In this document: positions 1 to 6,467 of the stretch, in pieces
Layout: each line of letters opens with the position of its first letter
Position numbering within the stretch: position 1 is the first letter of the stretch
Source: Anaerolineae bacterium
Lineage (GTDB): Bacteria > Chloroflexota > Anaerolineae > Aggregatilineales > Phototrophicaceae
Assembly (NCBI GenBank): GCA_014379235.1
Contig: JACMMD010000248.1
Location: 1 to 9,366 of the forward strand
DNA length: 9,366 nt
Direction: 5' to 3'
Made by a program: the position numbers and the translations under genes
Notes under the pieces: generated by a model
Seen by the model: only the letters and a program-made list of their open reading frames with translations
What the model was told of the DNA's origin: nothing
The model's database searches: none

Positions 1-600
1 ATAGGTCTCGATTTCGCCGGAGGACTCTTCCGAAGCGGCGAACTGTACCGTCAACGGGAGGTTGCCCTCTGTCGGGTTGGTGGTGAAGCCTGCTTGTGGC
101 GGCGGAGTGGCCGGGTTCTGGACAGTGATCTGACGCACAACGCTGGATGCGCCGCCGGGGCCGGTCACCGTGAGAATGACATTGTACGTGCCAATGTCGT
201 TAAACGTGTGGGATGGGCTGCGCTGATCGCTGGTTGTGCCATCACCGAAGTTCCAGCGCCAAGAGGTGATGTTACCTGTTGAGCTGTCTGTGAACTGGAC
301 GACTAAAGGTCTGACACCACTGGTTTTGTCCTGTGTGAAGGCCGCAACAGGGGAAGTTGGACTGCTAACGTTGATTTGGCGTGTGACGTTGGATGATCCG
401 CCCGGCCCTGCGACGATCAAGGTGACGTTAAAGATGCCGGGTGTGCGGAAGGTATGGCTTGGATTTTGCTCGGATGTGCGCCCGCCATCGCCAAAGTCCC
501 AGAGATAACTGTTGATATTGCCGCTCGATTGGTTGAAGAAGCGAACGACGAGCGGTGCAGCACCACTGGTACGGTCTTGTGTGAAGGCCGCGATAGGACG
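1..600 (-). repeat. Tandem PKD-encoding repeats, period about 240 bp
   Basis: Two full PKD units and one partial unit lie in tandem inside the lipoprotein gene. Units 1 and 2 are 80 codons apart, and unit 3 follows after a slightly longer linker. The repeat is visible in the DNA: a block around 568-591 and one around 325-348 share tgtgtgaaggccgc and the surrounding codons (AAFTQDxTSG in both units). Units 1 and 2 are closer to each other than to unit 3, which has AGFTTNPT in place of AAFTQD. Confidence 0.75.
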
Positions 601-1257
601 CGGGATGTTCGGTGTGGCCGAGGGGACAGGTGTTGGCTGCCGGTTTTGTACGCGGATGTTGTTCACGATGGTCGATAGATCTGAACCATCGCGCAGGAAC
701 ACCCGCAGCCGCAGTTGGTAACGGCCATCGTCTAAGCCATTGGTGCCCCAGATGCCGAGCAAGCCGTTCAATACCGGAGTTCGGACAACGCCAGAGGCTT
801 GATACCACAGGTTGCCGGGATTCGGATCAGGGCCATATTCGACTTGATACTGTAAGAACTGCGGGTGAATAGCCGCGCCGATCACCTGCACGTTACCAGC
901 GACGATGTTACCCGGAATCGGAGATAGAATCACGATGCTGACGGGTAGTGACGTGCTGGTTGGTACTGCTGGCGGGAACACGACAGGGGGACGCACAACG
1001 ATGGAAGTCGGCGGCAATTGACCGATTCGGGTCGGAATTGATGCTCCCGGTGTCGTAGTGCGGAATATGGGCAGGGTGGTTGGCGCGCCGCCAGTACCCT
1101 GTAATGTTCGAGTTGGTGCAACCGTATTGGTCGGCGCACCAGTTAGATCAACTTGTTCTTCAGGCGCGCTGGTCAAGTTACAGGCGCTCACGAACAGCGC
1201 CAGCAACAGAGCCAGAGCTACAACAGCGGCCTGCTTTGCCCTATATTTTCGGGCCAT
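1..1257 (-). CDS. PKD-domain lipoprotein, 3' part cut off by window edge
   Basis: The minus-strand frame is open from ATG 1257 to the left edge (419 codons, no stop), so the C-terminus is missing. A basic N-terminus and hydrophobic stretch end in a lipobox (V-S-A-C, Cys26), which predicts a lipoprotein anchored outside the membrane. Residues 27-104 are a Pro/Thr/Val-rich linker. Residues 105-206 resemble an Ig/fibronectin-like beta-sandwich (SPxPGNxVxGxVxVxG, then YQVEYG, then DGRYQLRLRV). PKD repeats follow: about 222-299 with WDFGDG at 253-258, about 305-378 with WNFGDG at 335-340, and a third from 389 that is cut before its own such motif. PKD domains usually mediate protein or polysaccharide contacts at the surface; the actual binding target is unknown. 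The start is supported by AGGAAGG at 1266-1272, 8 nt upstream. The gene is divergent from the two-component operon. The missing part could hold further PKD repeats or an enzymatic domain. Confidence 0.9.
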   Translation of the reverse strand, partial: MARKYRAKQAAVVALALLLALFVSACNLTSAPEEQVDLTGAPTNTVAPTRTLQGTGGAPTTLPIFRTTTPGASIPTRIGQLPPTSIVVRPPVVFPPAVPTSTSLPVSIVILSPIPGNIVAGNVQVIGAAIHPQFLQYQVEYGPDPNPGNLWYQASGVVRTPVLNGLLGIWGTNGLDDGRYQLRLRVFLRDGSDLSTIVNNIRVQNRQPTPVPSATPNIPRPIAAFTQDRTSGAAPLVVRFFNQSSGNINSYLWDFGDGGRTSEQNPSHTFRTPGIFNVTLIVAGPGGSSNVTRQINVSSPTSPVAAFTQDKTSGVRPLVVQFTDSSTGNITSWRWNFGDGTTSDQRSPSHTFNDIGTYNVILTVTGPGGASSVVRQITVQNPATPPPQAGFTTNPTEGNLPLTVQFAASEESSGEIETY

Positions 1258-1317
1258 GGACTACACCTTCCTGATTATGCGCGAGGCGCAAATTCTGGTC
1301 AATTTATACTATCCAAT

Positions 1318-1323
1318 ATTATA
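1318..1323 (-). promoter_or_regulatory. Possible -10 element for the PKD lipoprotein gene
   Basis: A perfect TATAAT reads on the minus strand at 1323-1318, about 60 nt upstream of the lipoprotein ATG, inside an AT-rich stretch of the divergent intergenic region. A second -10-like hexamer, TATAAA, lies at 1308-1303 and has a weak -35 (TTTAGC, 1331-1326) at 17-nt spacing. Neither has a good -35, so which is used cannot be decided from sequence. A small hairpin (TGCGC-GAG-GCGCA, 1278-1290) would lie in the 5' UTR. Confidence 0.35.
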
Positions 1324-1380
1324 ACGCTAAATACGATATGCGGATGGTCATAGCAGGGGTGATGTAGGATAAGCGTAGAC

Positions 1381-1409
1381 TTGTCGTAAAATTGAGGTGA
1401 TGCTACACT
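1381..1409 (+). promoter_or_regulatory. Promoter of the two-component operon
   Basis: TTGTCG at 1381-1386, a 17-nt spacer and TACACT at 1404-1409 make a plausible housekeeping-type promoter (4/6 matches in each box). The -10 is preceded by TGC (1401-1403), an extended -10 arrangement. Transcription would start about 6-8 nt after the -10, essentially at the ATG at 1417, so the mRNA may be leaderless. Confidence 0.45.
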
Positions 1410-1416
1410 ACAAAAT

Positions 1417-2127
1417 ATGAAAGTTCTCATTGTTGACGACGAACAGGCCATCCGCGATGCTTTGGGGCGCAAACTGAGCCGCGAAGGTTTCGATATTGTG
1501 CTGTGCGGCGATGGTTTAGAAGGCTTACGCGCCTTCCACGCTGAACGGCCCGATGTGGTTATATTGGACATCATTATGCCCGGCGAAATGAACGGGCTGA
1601 CCGTGTGCCGCCGTATCCGCGAAGTTGCAGATACCCCGATCATGATGCTCTCGGCGCAGGCCGTCACAGAAGAAGATATCATTGAGGGCTTGAGCGCTGG
1701 CGCGGATGAATACCTCGTTAAACCCGTCCGACTAAATGAGTTCGTAGCGCGTGTTCAAGCGCTGCTGCGGCGGGCGCAGATCACTACGACGGAAGCCGAG
1801 CAGGGTTATAACGACGGTTATTTGAGCGTCGATCTCCATCGGCGGCACGTTTACGTCAGTGGTCGCAAAATCCATTTGACGCCGACGGAATTCAAGCTGT
1901 TGGCTGTTTTGATGGAAAATTCAGGACGTGTCGTCCCTCAGCGCGATTTACTGGAACAGGTGTGGGGGCGGGAGTATATCGATGACGTATACTATCCGCG
2001 AGTGTATATTAGCCAGCTACGGCGCAAGGTTGAGCCTGATCCCGCACACCCAATCTATATCCTCACAGAACATCGTGTGGGCTACCGTTTTGAGAAACAA
2101 GCTCCGATCATCCCAAAATCGACTTAA
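1417..2127 (+). CDS. OmpR/PhoB-family DNA-binding response regulator
   Basis: This is a 236-aa transcription regulator of a two-component system. The receiver domain covers about 1-120, with acidic pair D7/D8, phospho-acceptor D51 (VILDIIMPG), S79 at the usual Thr/Ser switch position and K102 in the KP motif. A winged-helix DNA-binding domain of the OmpR type covers about 133-228 (LTPTEFKLLAVL, then RVYISQLRRKVE, then HRVGYRF). All expected catalytic positions are present and the length is normal for the family. The ATG at 1417 is the only usable start: the frame has a stop at 1393-1395, and the MKVLIVDDE beginning is typical. No Shine-Dalgarno sequence lies at normal spacing; the nearest, GAGGTG (1394-1399), is 17 nt away. 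It probably partners with the histidine kinase that starts 32 nt downstream. Target genes are unknown; the divergent lipoprotein gene is an obvious candidate. Confidence 0.95.
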   Translation: MKVLIVDDEQAIRDALGRKLSREGFDIVLCGDGLEGLRAFHAERPDVVILDIIMPGEMNGLTVCRRIREVADTPIMMLSAQAVTEEDIIEGLSAGADEYLVKPVRLNEFVARVQALLRRAQITTTEAEQGYNDGYLSVDLHRRHVYVSGRKIHLTPTEFKLLAVLMENSGRVVPQRDLLEQVWGREYIDDVYYPRVYISQLRRKVEPDPAHPIYILTEHRVGYRFEKQAPIIPKST

Positions 2128-2159
2128 GTAAACTATAGCAGCGAAGGATTGAGCAGGCC

Positions 2160-4403
2160 ATGTCAGTCATTGACACGCTTACGCTGCTGGCGAATGGTCT
2201 GACGCTGGCGCTGGCGCTCGGCTTCTTGCTCATCGTCCTGTGGCAAGATACCCGCAAAGAAATCAACCAGTTTTTTGCGGTGTTTTTGTTTCTGGTCACA
2301 GTGTGGAATGCCGGGGCACTGCTGGTGCAAACGGTCTCGCTGATTGACCCGCAATCTGAATTGGTCGGTTTTGCAGTTGGCATGATGGAACTCGGTTTTA
2401 CGGGTTCGAGCATCGCGGTTTATGCGCTGACGGCGGTACTGGTTGGGGCAAATACGCGGCGGTTCCGGCTGTTGGCGTTTAGCGGACTGCTGCTGGTACT
2501 TGGCTTTCAGCTATTTCTCATAGTCAACAACGCACCCGATTTATCAGCAGCAGCGGCAGAAGGGACGCTCAGGTATCGTTTCCAGCCATCGTCTGTCGCA
2601 TTATATTTCGCGTTTGACAGCGTAACTCTTTATTTGCTGTGGCAGTACAGGCGAAAAGTTCGCTCACGTGGGTTACGGTTCGGGTTGATGCTGTTCGTCG
2701 TCGGGCAAAGCCTTGCGTTCTTGAACCCGGAACTACGCGCTTTACCGTTATCTATCAACGTTAGTTCGTTCGCGGCTTTGATTATCAGCTTCGCCATTTT
2801 GCGATTGGAGATCATCACACCGTTAGCGGAACGTGTCTCGCAAGTTGAGGCCATGCACCGCGTCAGCCTTGCGATCACTAGCCAACTTGCCAGTGATATG
2901 GTTCTCAACGAGATTGCGACACAGGCCGTGGGTTGGTTGGGGGCAGATGCCGCCGGAATATTCCTAACGGATAGCCAAAACACTGAACTTGAATTAGCGA
3001 CGGTCTACAATCTACCCGCACAATTTGTTCACTCACACTTAGAGATCGGGGAGGGAGTGGCCGGAACTGTCGCAAAGACACACCGATCCATACACGTCGA
3101 TAACTATGCGCGTGATTGGAGCGGAATGCCTGATCTGCCGTTATCCACCGAAACGTTCGGCTCAGTGATCTGTGTGCCGCTGATTTACGGCGGCATTGCA
3201 ATTGGCGTTTTGATGGTGATCGCGGCACGGCAGGGGAGATTGTTTAGCCGCGAAGATGTTCATCTGCTTGAACTGCTTGGGTCACAGGCTGCGGTGGCTA
3301 TCGCTCACGGACGATTGTTTACTGAACAGCGTGAACTGACATCGCAAGTTGAGGCGGCGCATGGTCAACTGGAAACGCTGCTCATCAGCACGGAAAATCC
3401 GGTTGTGGCGGTTGATCGTCAGTTCAGGCTGATATTCGCAAACACAGCGGCTCGTAAACTGTTTGATCTCAACGCTATTCCGACTGATGGGCCGATTACG
3501 ACAGCGCTGCCCGCATTCGTATTTCCCGAAGATTTTCGTGCTGCAATCCGCGATTTACGGCGTAAGCGAGCACATATCTATGAGGTATCACTTGACGAAA
3601 AAGTGTATCTATGCCATCTTGCACCGCTAGGAAAGCCACGTGTCGAGGGCTGGGTTGCGGTTTTGAATGATGTCACCCAGCTAAAGGAACTCGACCGCAT
3701 CAAGAGTGAGATGGTACGGATGGCCAGCCACGATCTCAAGAACCCGCTGCAAATCGCGCTGGCAAACCTCGAACTTCTGGCGGAGGATTTGGCCGATGTA
3801 GCTGACCCGGAAATTCAGCAGTCAGTCATGCAGATTGAAAAGCAGTTAGAGCGCATGAATCGCATCATTGGGGGCGTACTTGACCTTGAGCGGATTAAGG
3901 CGGGGACTCCAGCGGCGGAATTATGCTACCCATCTCGAATTGTTACCGCTACAATTGACGAACTTCGGCAGCTTGCAGGCGATCAGGGAATCGCGCTGGA
4001 GACTAAAGTTGAGGAAAACGCAGTCTATTTCCTCGGCGATCCCAAACAGTTTGAGCGGGCTTTGGTAAACCTTGTCGAAAACGCCATAAAATTTACGCCA
4101 CGCGGCGGCAAGGTGACAATCGAAGCGGCGAGTGAAAATGGAAACGTGGTCTTCCAAGTTAGCGATACGGGAATAGGTATTCCTGAAGCGCTACAATCGC
4201 AGGTGTTTGAGCGCTTTTTTCGTGGTAGGCAAAAAGGAGCAGAACATGTTAGCGGCTCCGGTCTTGGTCTAAGCCTTGTCAAGACGATTGTCGAGAACCA
4301 CCGCGGCAAGGTATGGTTGGAAAGCGCAGAAGGCACAGGTACAACCGTATTCATCTCGCTGCCCGCAACAACTGAAATTCCGTCAGAGAAGAGTTTCGTA
4401 TAG
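2160..4403 (+). CDS. Membrane sensor histidine kinase (7TM-GAF-PAS-HisKA-HATPase)
   Basis: This 747-aa kinase probably phosphorylates the adjacent response regulator. Residues 1-218 hold about seven hydrophobic segments (roughly 11-28, 38-60, 70-95, 103-123, 145-162, 172-190, 200-217), resembling the N-terminal 7TM region of some histidine kinases. A GAF-like domain spans about 235-385 (EIGEGVAGTVAKTHRSIHV, then VPLIYGGIAIGVL). A PAS-like domain spans about 402-510, followed by the HisKA box with phospho-acceptor H524 (MASHDLKNPL). The ATPase domain shows the N box (NLVENAIKFTP, 637-647), G1 (DTGIGIP, 669-675), F box (FERFFRG, 683-689) and G2 (GSGLGLSLVK, 699-708), so it should be catalytically active. 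The HDLKNP form of the H box is a common variant. The ligand sensed by the TM or GAF part is not evident. The ribosome site is weak: AAGGA at 2144-2148 lies 11 nt from the ATG. The gene sits 32 nt after the regulator and 16 nt before the propeller gene. Confidence 0.95.
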   Translation: MSVIDTLTLLANGLTLALALGFLLIVLWQDTRKEINQFFAVFLFLVTVWNAGALLVQTVSLIDPQSELVGFAVGMMELGFTGSSIAVYALTAVLVGANTRRFRLLAFSGLLLVLGFQLFLIVNNAPDLSAAAAEGTLRYRFQPSSVALYFAFDSVTLYLLWQYRRKVRSRGLRFGLMLFVVGQSLAFLNPELRALPLSINVSSFAALIISFAILRLEIITPLAERVSQVEAMHRVSLAITSQLASDMVLNEIATQAVGWLGADAAGIFLTDSQNTELELATVYNLPAQFVHSHLEIGEGVAGTVAKTHRSIHVDNYARDWSGMPDLPLSTETFGSVICVPLIYGGIAIGVLMVIAARQGRLFSREDVHLLELLGSQAAVAIAHGRLFTEQRELTSQVEAAHGQLETLLISTENPVVAVDRQFRLIFANTAARKLFDLNAIPTDGPITTALPAFVFPEDFRAAIRDLRRKRAHIYEVSLDEKVYLCHLAPLGKPRVEGWVAVLNDVTQLKELDRIKSEMVRMASHDLKNPLQIALANLELLAEDLADVADPEIQQSVMQIEKQLERMNRIIGGVLDLERIKAGTPAAELCYPSRIVTATIDELRQLAGDQGIALETKVEENAVYFLGDPKQFERALVNLVENAIKFTPRGGKVTIEAASENGNVVFQVSDTGIGIPEALQSQVFERFFRGRQKGAEHVSGSGLGLSLVKTIVENHRGKVWLESAEGTGTTVFISLPATTEIPSEKSFV

Positions 4404-4419
4404 TCATAAAGGAACAACA

Positions 4420-5466
4420 ATGCGGACGTTTATGTCAGCAGTAATCGTCCTTCTAGTCATAGCCGTGATCCCAAACATTACAACAGGCTGGGCACAAGAA
4501 GACACCACCCCCACTCCTACCTTCGCCCCTCCAAAAACCGCCACCCCAACGACTGTAGTTCAAGCCATCGAGCCTACAGCGCAGGTAACAACCGAGGCTA
4601 GTTCTTCCACAGCACTAACCGAACCGCTTACACAAGCAGATCTCAATATCCTCACTGGAAACGTTCAGCGGCCTAACGGTCTCGCATGGTTCAATAACAG
4701 ACTATACACCGCTTGCAATGGTGACTATACCGTCTACGAACTCGATGATCGGACTGGCGCATCTGTTACATACATCTATGGTGTACGGAATATGCACGCC
4801 CTATATCCTGAGCAAGACGCAAACGGCGGTCTAGTCATCTGGGCACCAGATTTTCAGAGCAATACATTCGTTCGCGTAACGCGGTCAGGAGTAGAAACCA
4901 TTTCTCAGGGTTTACAAGGGCCATGGGGAATCGGAAGAATCGACGATAACAGCTTTGTCGTGAGCAACATCACAGGTGATAACGTAGTATCCATCACCCG
5001 CACTGGCGGTATGCGTGAAGCAATCAGCAATATGCGCTCACCAACTGGGATCGCCGTGGATGGTGAATATGTTTACGTTGCTAACAACGGAAGCGCACGG
5101 CGAGCAGTCGAGTGGTTTAATCTAAGCGCTCTTAGCAGCCCAACCCCAGTTGATGCAGAATCAACAGATGCGAACTATTCACTCATTACAGGGCTACAGA
5201 ATCCAACAGGATTAGCGTTAGGCACTGATGGGTATCTTTACGTTGCATATTCACTGGGGACACGCGGAGTTGTGGGACGGGTTAACCCCGCGACGTGCCG
5301 CGAAAACGGTGGTTGCACCAACGATCAGGTTGAAATCGTACTCTACACTGAACTCGCGGCACCTCTGGCCGGGTTAACCCTTTCGCCAGATATGCGGCTG
5401 TTCGTCCACACGATGTTCAGCCCGGACATTTACTGGGCGCAAGTCGGTGAACCCGCAACAACCTAA
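4420..5466 (+). CDS. Secreted beta-propeller-like protein (NHL/SMP-30-type repeats)
   Basis: This 348-aa protein has a signal peptide at residues 1-25 (hydrophobic core VIVLLVIAVI, predicted type-I cleavage after GWA). A Thr/Pro-rich linker follows at about 29-70, then a body of propeller-like blades. Repeated motifs are RPNGLAWFNNRLYTA (84-98), GPWGIGRIDDNSFVVSN (167-183), SPTGIAVDGEYVYVANN (207-223), NPTGLALGTDGYLYVA (261-276) and LAGLTLSPDMRLFVH (316-330). They fit six-bladed NHL/SMP-30-type propellers, but I see no catalytic signature. Two cysteines (C293, C299) could form a small disulfide loop. A longer in-frame start at 4276 is rejected because it lies inside the kinase gene; ATG 4420 has AAAGGA 6 nt upstream and exposes a proper signal peptide. 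Spacing of 16 nt to the kinase argues for co-transcription. A role as an extracellular ligand-binding partner of the kinase is inference only. Confidence 0.85.
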   Translation: MRTFMSAVIVLLVIAVIPNITTGWAQEDTTPTPTFAPPKTATPTTVVQAIEPTAQVTTEASSSTALTEPLTQADLNILTGNVQRPNGLAWFNNRLYTACNGDYTVYELDDRTGASVTYIYGVRNMHALYPEQDANGGLVIWAPDFQSNTFVRVTRSGVETISQGLQGPWGIGRIDDNSFVVSNITGDNVVSITRTGGMREAISNMRSPTGIAVDGEYVYVANNGSARRAVEWFNLSALSSPTPVDAESTDANYSLITGLQNPTGLALGTDGYLYVAYSLGTRGVVGRVNPATCRENGGCTNDQVEIVLYTELAAPLAGLTLSPDMRLFVHTMFSPDIYWAQVGEPATT

Positions 5467-5480
5467 CTCTCTAGAGTGGC

Positions 5481-5518
5481 AGAACAGCGCTAAAAAGACG
5501 GTGTTTTAGCGCTGTTCT
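5481..5518. terminator. Perfect inverted repeat between convergent operons, probable bidirectional terminator
   Basis: AGAACAGCGCTAAAA (5481-5495) pairs perfectly with TTTTAGCGCTGTTCT (5504-5518) around an 8-nt loop, giving a 15-bp stem. It lies 14 nt after the propeller stop, and it includes the last three codons and TAA stop of the convergent permease gene (stop at 5506-5508). There is no long U-run outside the stem on either strand, so it is not a textbook intrinsic terminator. It could also act as a 3'-end stabilising hairpin. Confidence 0.7.
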
Positions 5519-6369
5519 ATACGCAGTCGATATTCTATCCAGCGCACCAACAGCGAACCCATCACCGTCATTGATAGATAGATCATGGCTGCTAACAGAT
5601 AGGTTTCTAGATAAAGGAACGATTGTCCCGACGATAGTTTGGCTAGTTGAGTGATGTCACGCACCGCGAGAATGGCAACCAGCGCGGAATCTTTAATCAT
5701 CGAGATAAAGTCGTTGCCGAGCGGCGGGAGAATACGGCGAATAGCTTGGGGCAATATAATAAGCTGCATCACTTGAATGTAAGTCATACCGAGCGAACGT
5801 CCGGCCTCTAATTGCCCCCGCTCAATCGACTGAATGCCTGCACGAAAAATCTCCGAAAGAAATGCACCATACGCCAACGAGAGCGCAATGATAGCCCGTA
5901 ACTCGATACTCACATCGCGGACAGTAATTGTAAAGCCAAGCGAAGTTAACGTGTCTATGAGAGAAGGTACAGCAACAAAGGCAATAATAAGTAAGACCAC
6001 CAATATAGGCAGACCGCGCAGTACCTCTAAGTAAAGCGTCGCCACATTATAGACAACGAGTTTGCCAAAACCACTCTTTGCGCTAGGAGGGTTTACACGT
6101 GCCAAACCAACCGACAAGCCAATAATCATCGCAAATACATACGCGAAAAAACTCACGCGCAGGGTAGTGACAGCACCTTCACGCAAAGTTGCAAATATTT
6201 CGCCATACGTGGTATTTGTTGTTACTAAGTAGGCAACCCACAGCCCCAGAATTAACAGCGCGACCAACCACCAAGGTACCGTTTGGATCATTGCGTAGGC
6301 GATACGTCCGGTAGTCGGCTGATCGGTTCTTAGCTCCGTTTTTGGCATCACATCGTTTGGCAATCCCAT
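5506..6369 (-). CDS. Amino-acid-type ABC transporter permease (HisM/GlnP family)
   Basis: This 287-aa membrane subunit belongs to a polar-amino-acid ABC importer. Hydrophobic segments lie at about 33-50, 71-91, 120-136, 156-172, 225-237 and 256-276. The cytoplasmic EAA loop that contacts the ATPase is clear at 188-207 (EAGRSLGM, then LPQAIRRILPP just after), and LRGLPILV at 117-124 is typical of the family. The frame continues upstream to a GTG at 6432, but that extension would be encoded by a terminator hairpin. ATG 6369, with GAGGGG at 6380-6385 and 10-nt spacing, is the better start. The gene lies 98 nt downstream of the double solute-binding protein on the same strand, the usual pairing for import. 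The stop codon is embedded in the 5481-5518 inverted repeat. No ATPase gene follows; the next gene is convergent. The substrate is likely an amino acid but cannot be named. Confidence 0.93.
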   Translation of the reverse strand: MGLPNDVMPKTELRTDQPTTGRIAYAMIQTVPWWLVALLILGLWVAYLVTTNTTYGEIFATLREGAVTTLRVSFFAYVFAMIIGLSVGLARVNPPSAKSGFGKLVVYNVATLYLEVLRGLPILVVLLIIAFVAVPSLIDTLTSLGFTITVRDVSIELRAIIALSLAYGAFLSEIFRAGIQSIERGQLEAGRSLGMTYIQVMQLIILPQAIRRILPPLGNDFISMIKDSALVAILAVRDITQLAKLSSGQSFLYLETYLLAAMIYLSMTVMGSLLVRWIEYRLRIEQR

Positions 6370-6379
6370 TGGACGGCAT

Positions 6380-6385
6380 CCCCTC
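6380..6385 (-). promoter_or_regulatory. Ribosome binding site fixing the permease start
   Basis: GAGGGG reads on the minus strand at 6385-6380, 10 nt before ATG 6369 and just after the U-tract of the upstream terminator. It supports ATG 6369 over the GTG at 6432, which lies within the terminator stem. Confidence 0.6.
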
Positions 6386-6390
6386 TGATG

Positions 6391-6435
6391 AAACAAAAAG
6401 TGTACGGCGATTGGATTATATCTGCCGTACACTTT
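6391..6435 (-). terminator. Intrinsic terminator/attenuator between binding-protein and permease genes
   Basis: On the minus strand, AAAGTGTACGGC (6435-6424) pairs perfectly with GCCGTACACTTT (6408-6397) around a 15-nt loop. The descending arm runs into the U-tract TTTTTGTTT (6399-6391). This GC-containing stem plus U-tract is the classic Rho-independent form. It lies within the 98-nt gap between the binding-protein stop and the permease ATG. Partial read-through here would give more binding protein than permease, a common arrangement in ABC import operons. Confidence 0.85.
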
Positions 6436-6467
6436 ATTACGAAATTCAGCCAGCGAACGGCGGAGTC

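Noticed and set aside
94..1324. Several short open frames on both strands across the first 1.2 kb
   Set aside because: They overlap one continuous minus-strand frame of 419 codons with a lipobox and PKD motifs; the short frames have no recognisable protein features.
1400..1420. Six-codon leader ORF (MLHYKI) whose TGA overlaps the response regulator ATG
   Set aside because: Its Shine-Dalgarno-like GAGGTG directly abuts the ATG with zero spacing, and it overlaps the predicted -10, so it is probably not transcribed.
4276..4419. Longer propeller-protein start inside the kinase gene
   Set aside because: It overlaps the conserved ATPase region of the kinase and would bury the signal peptide; ATG 4420 has AAAGGA at good spacing.
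6415..6420. TATAAT on the minus strand in the loop of the 6391-6435 hairpin, as a separate permease promoter
   Set aside because: There is no TG extension and no acceptable -35 at 16-18 nt; the loop position is better explained by chance AT content. A secondary promoter cannot be fully excluded.
6370..6432. Longer permease N-terminus starting at GTG 6432
   Set aside because: The added 21 codons are encoded by a terminator hairpin and U-tract. ATG 6369 has its own ribosome site, and the family-typical sequence begins after it.
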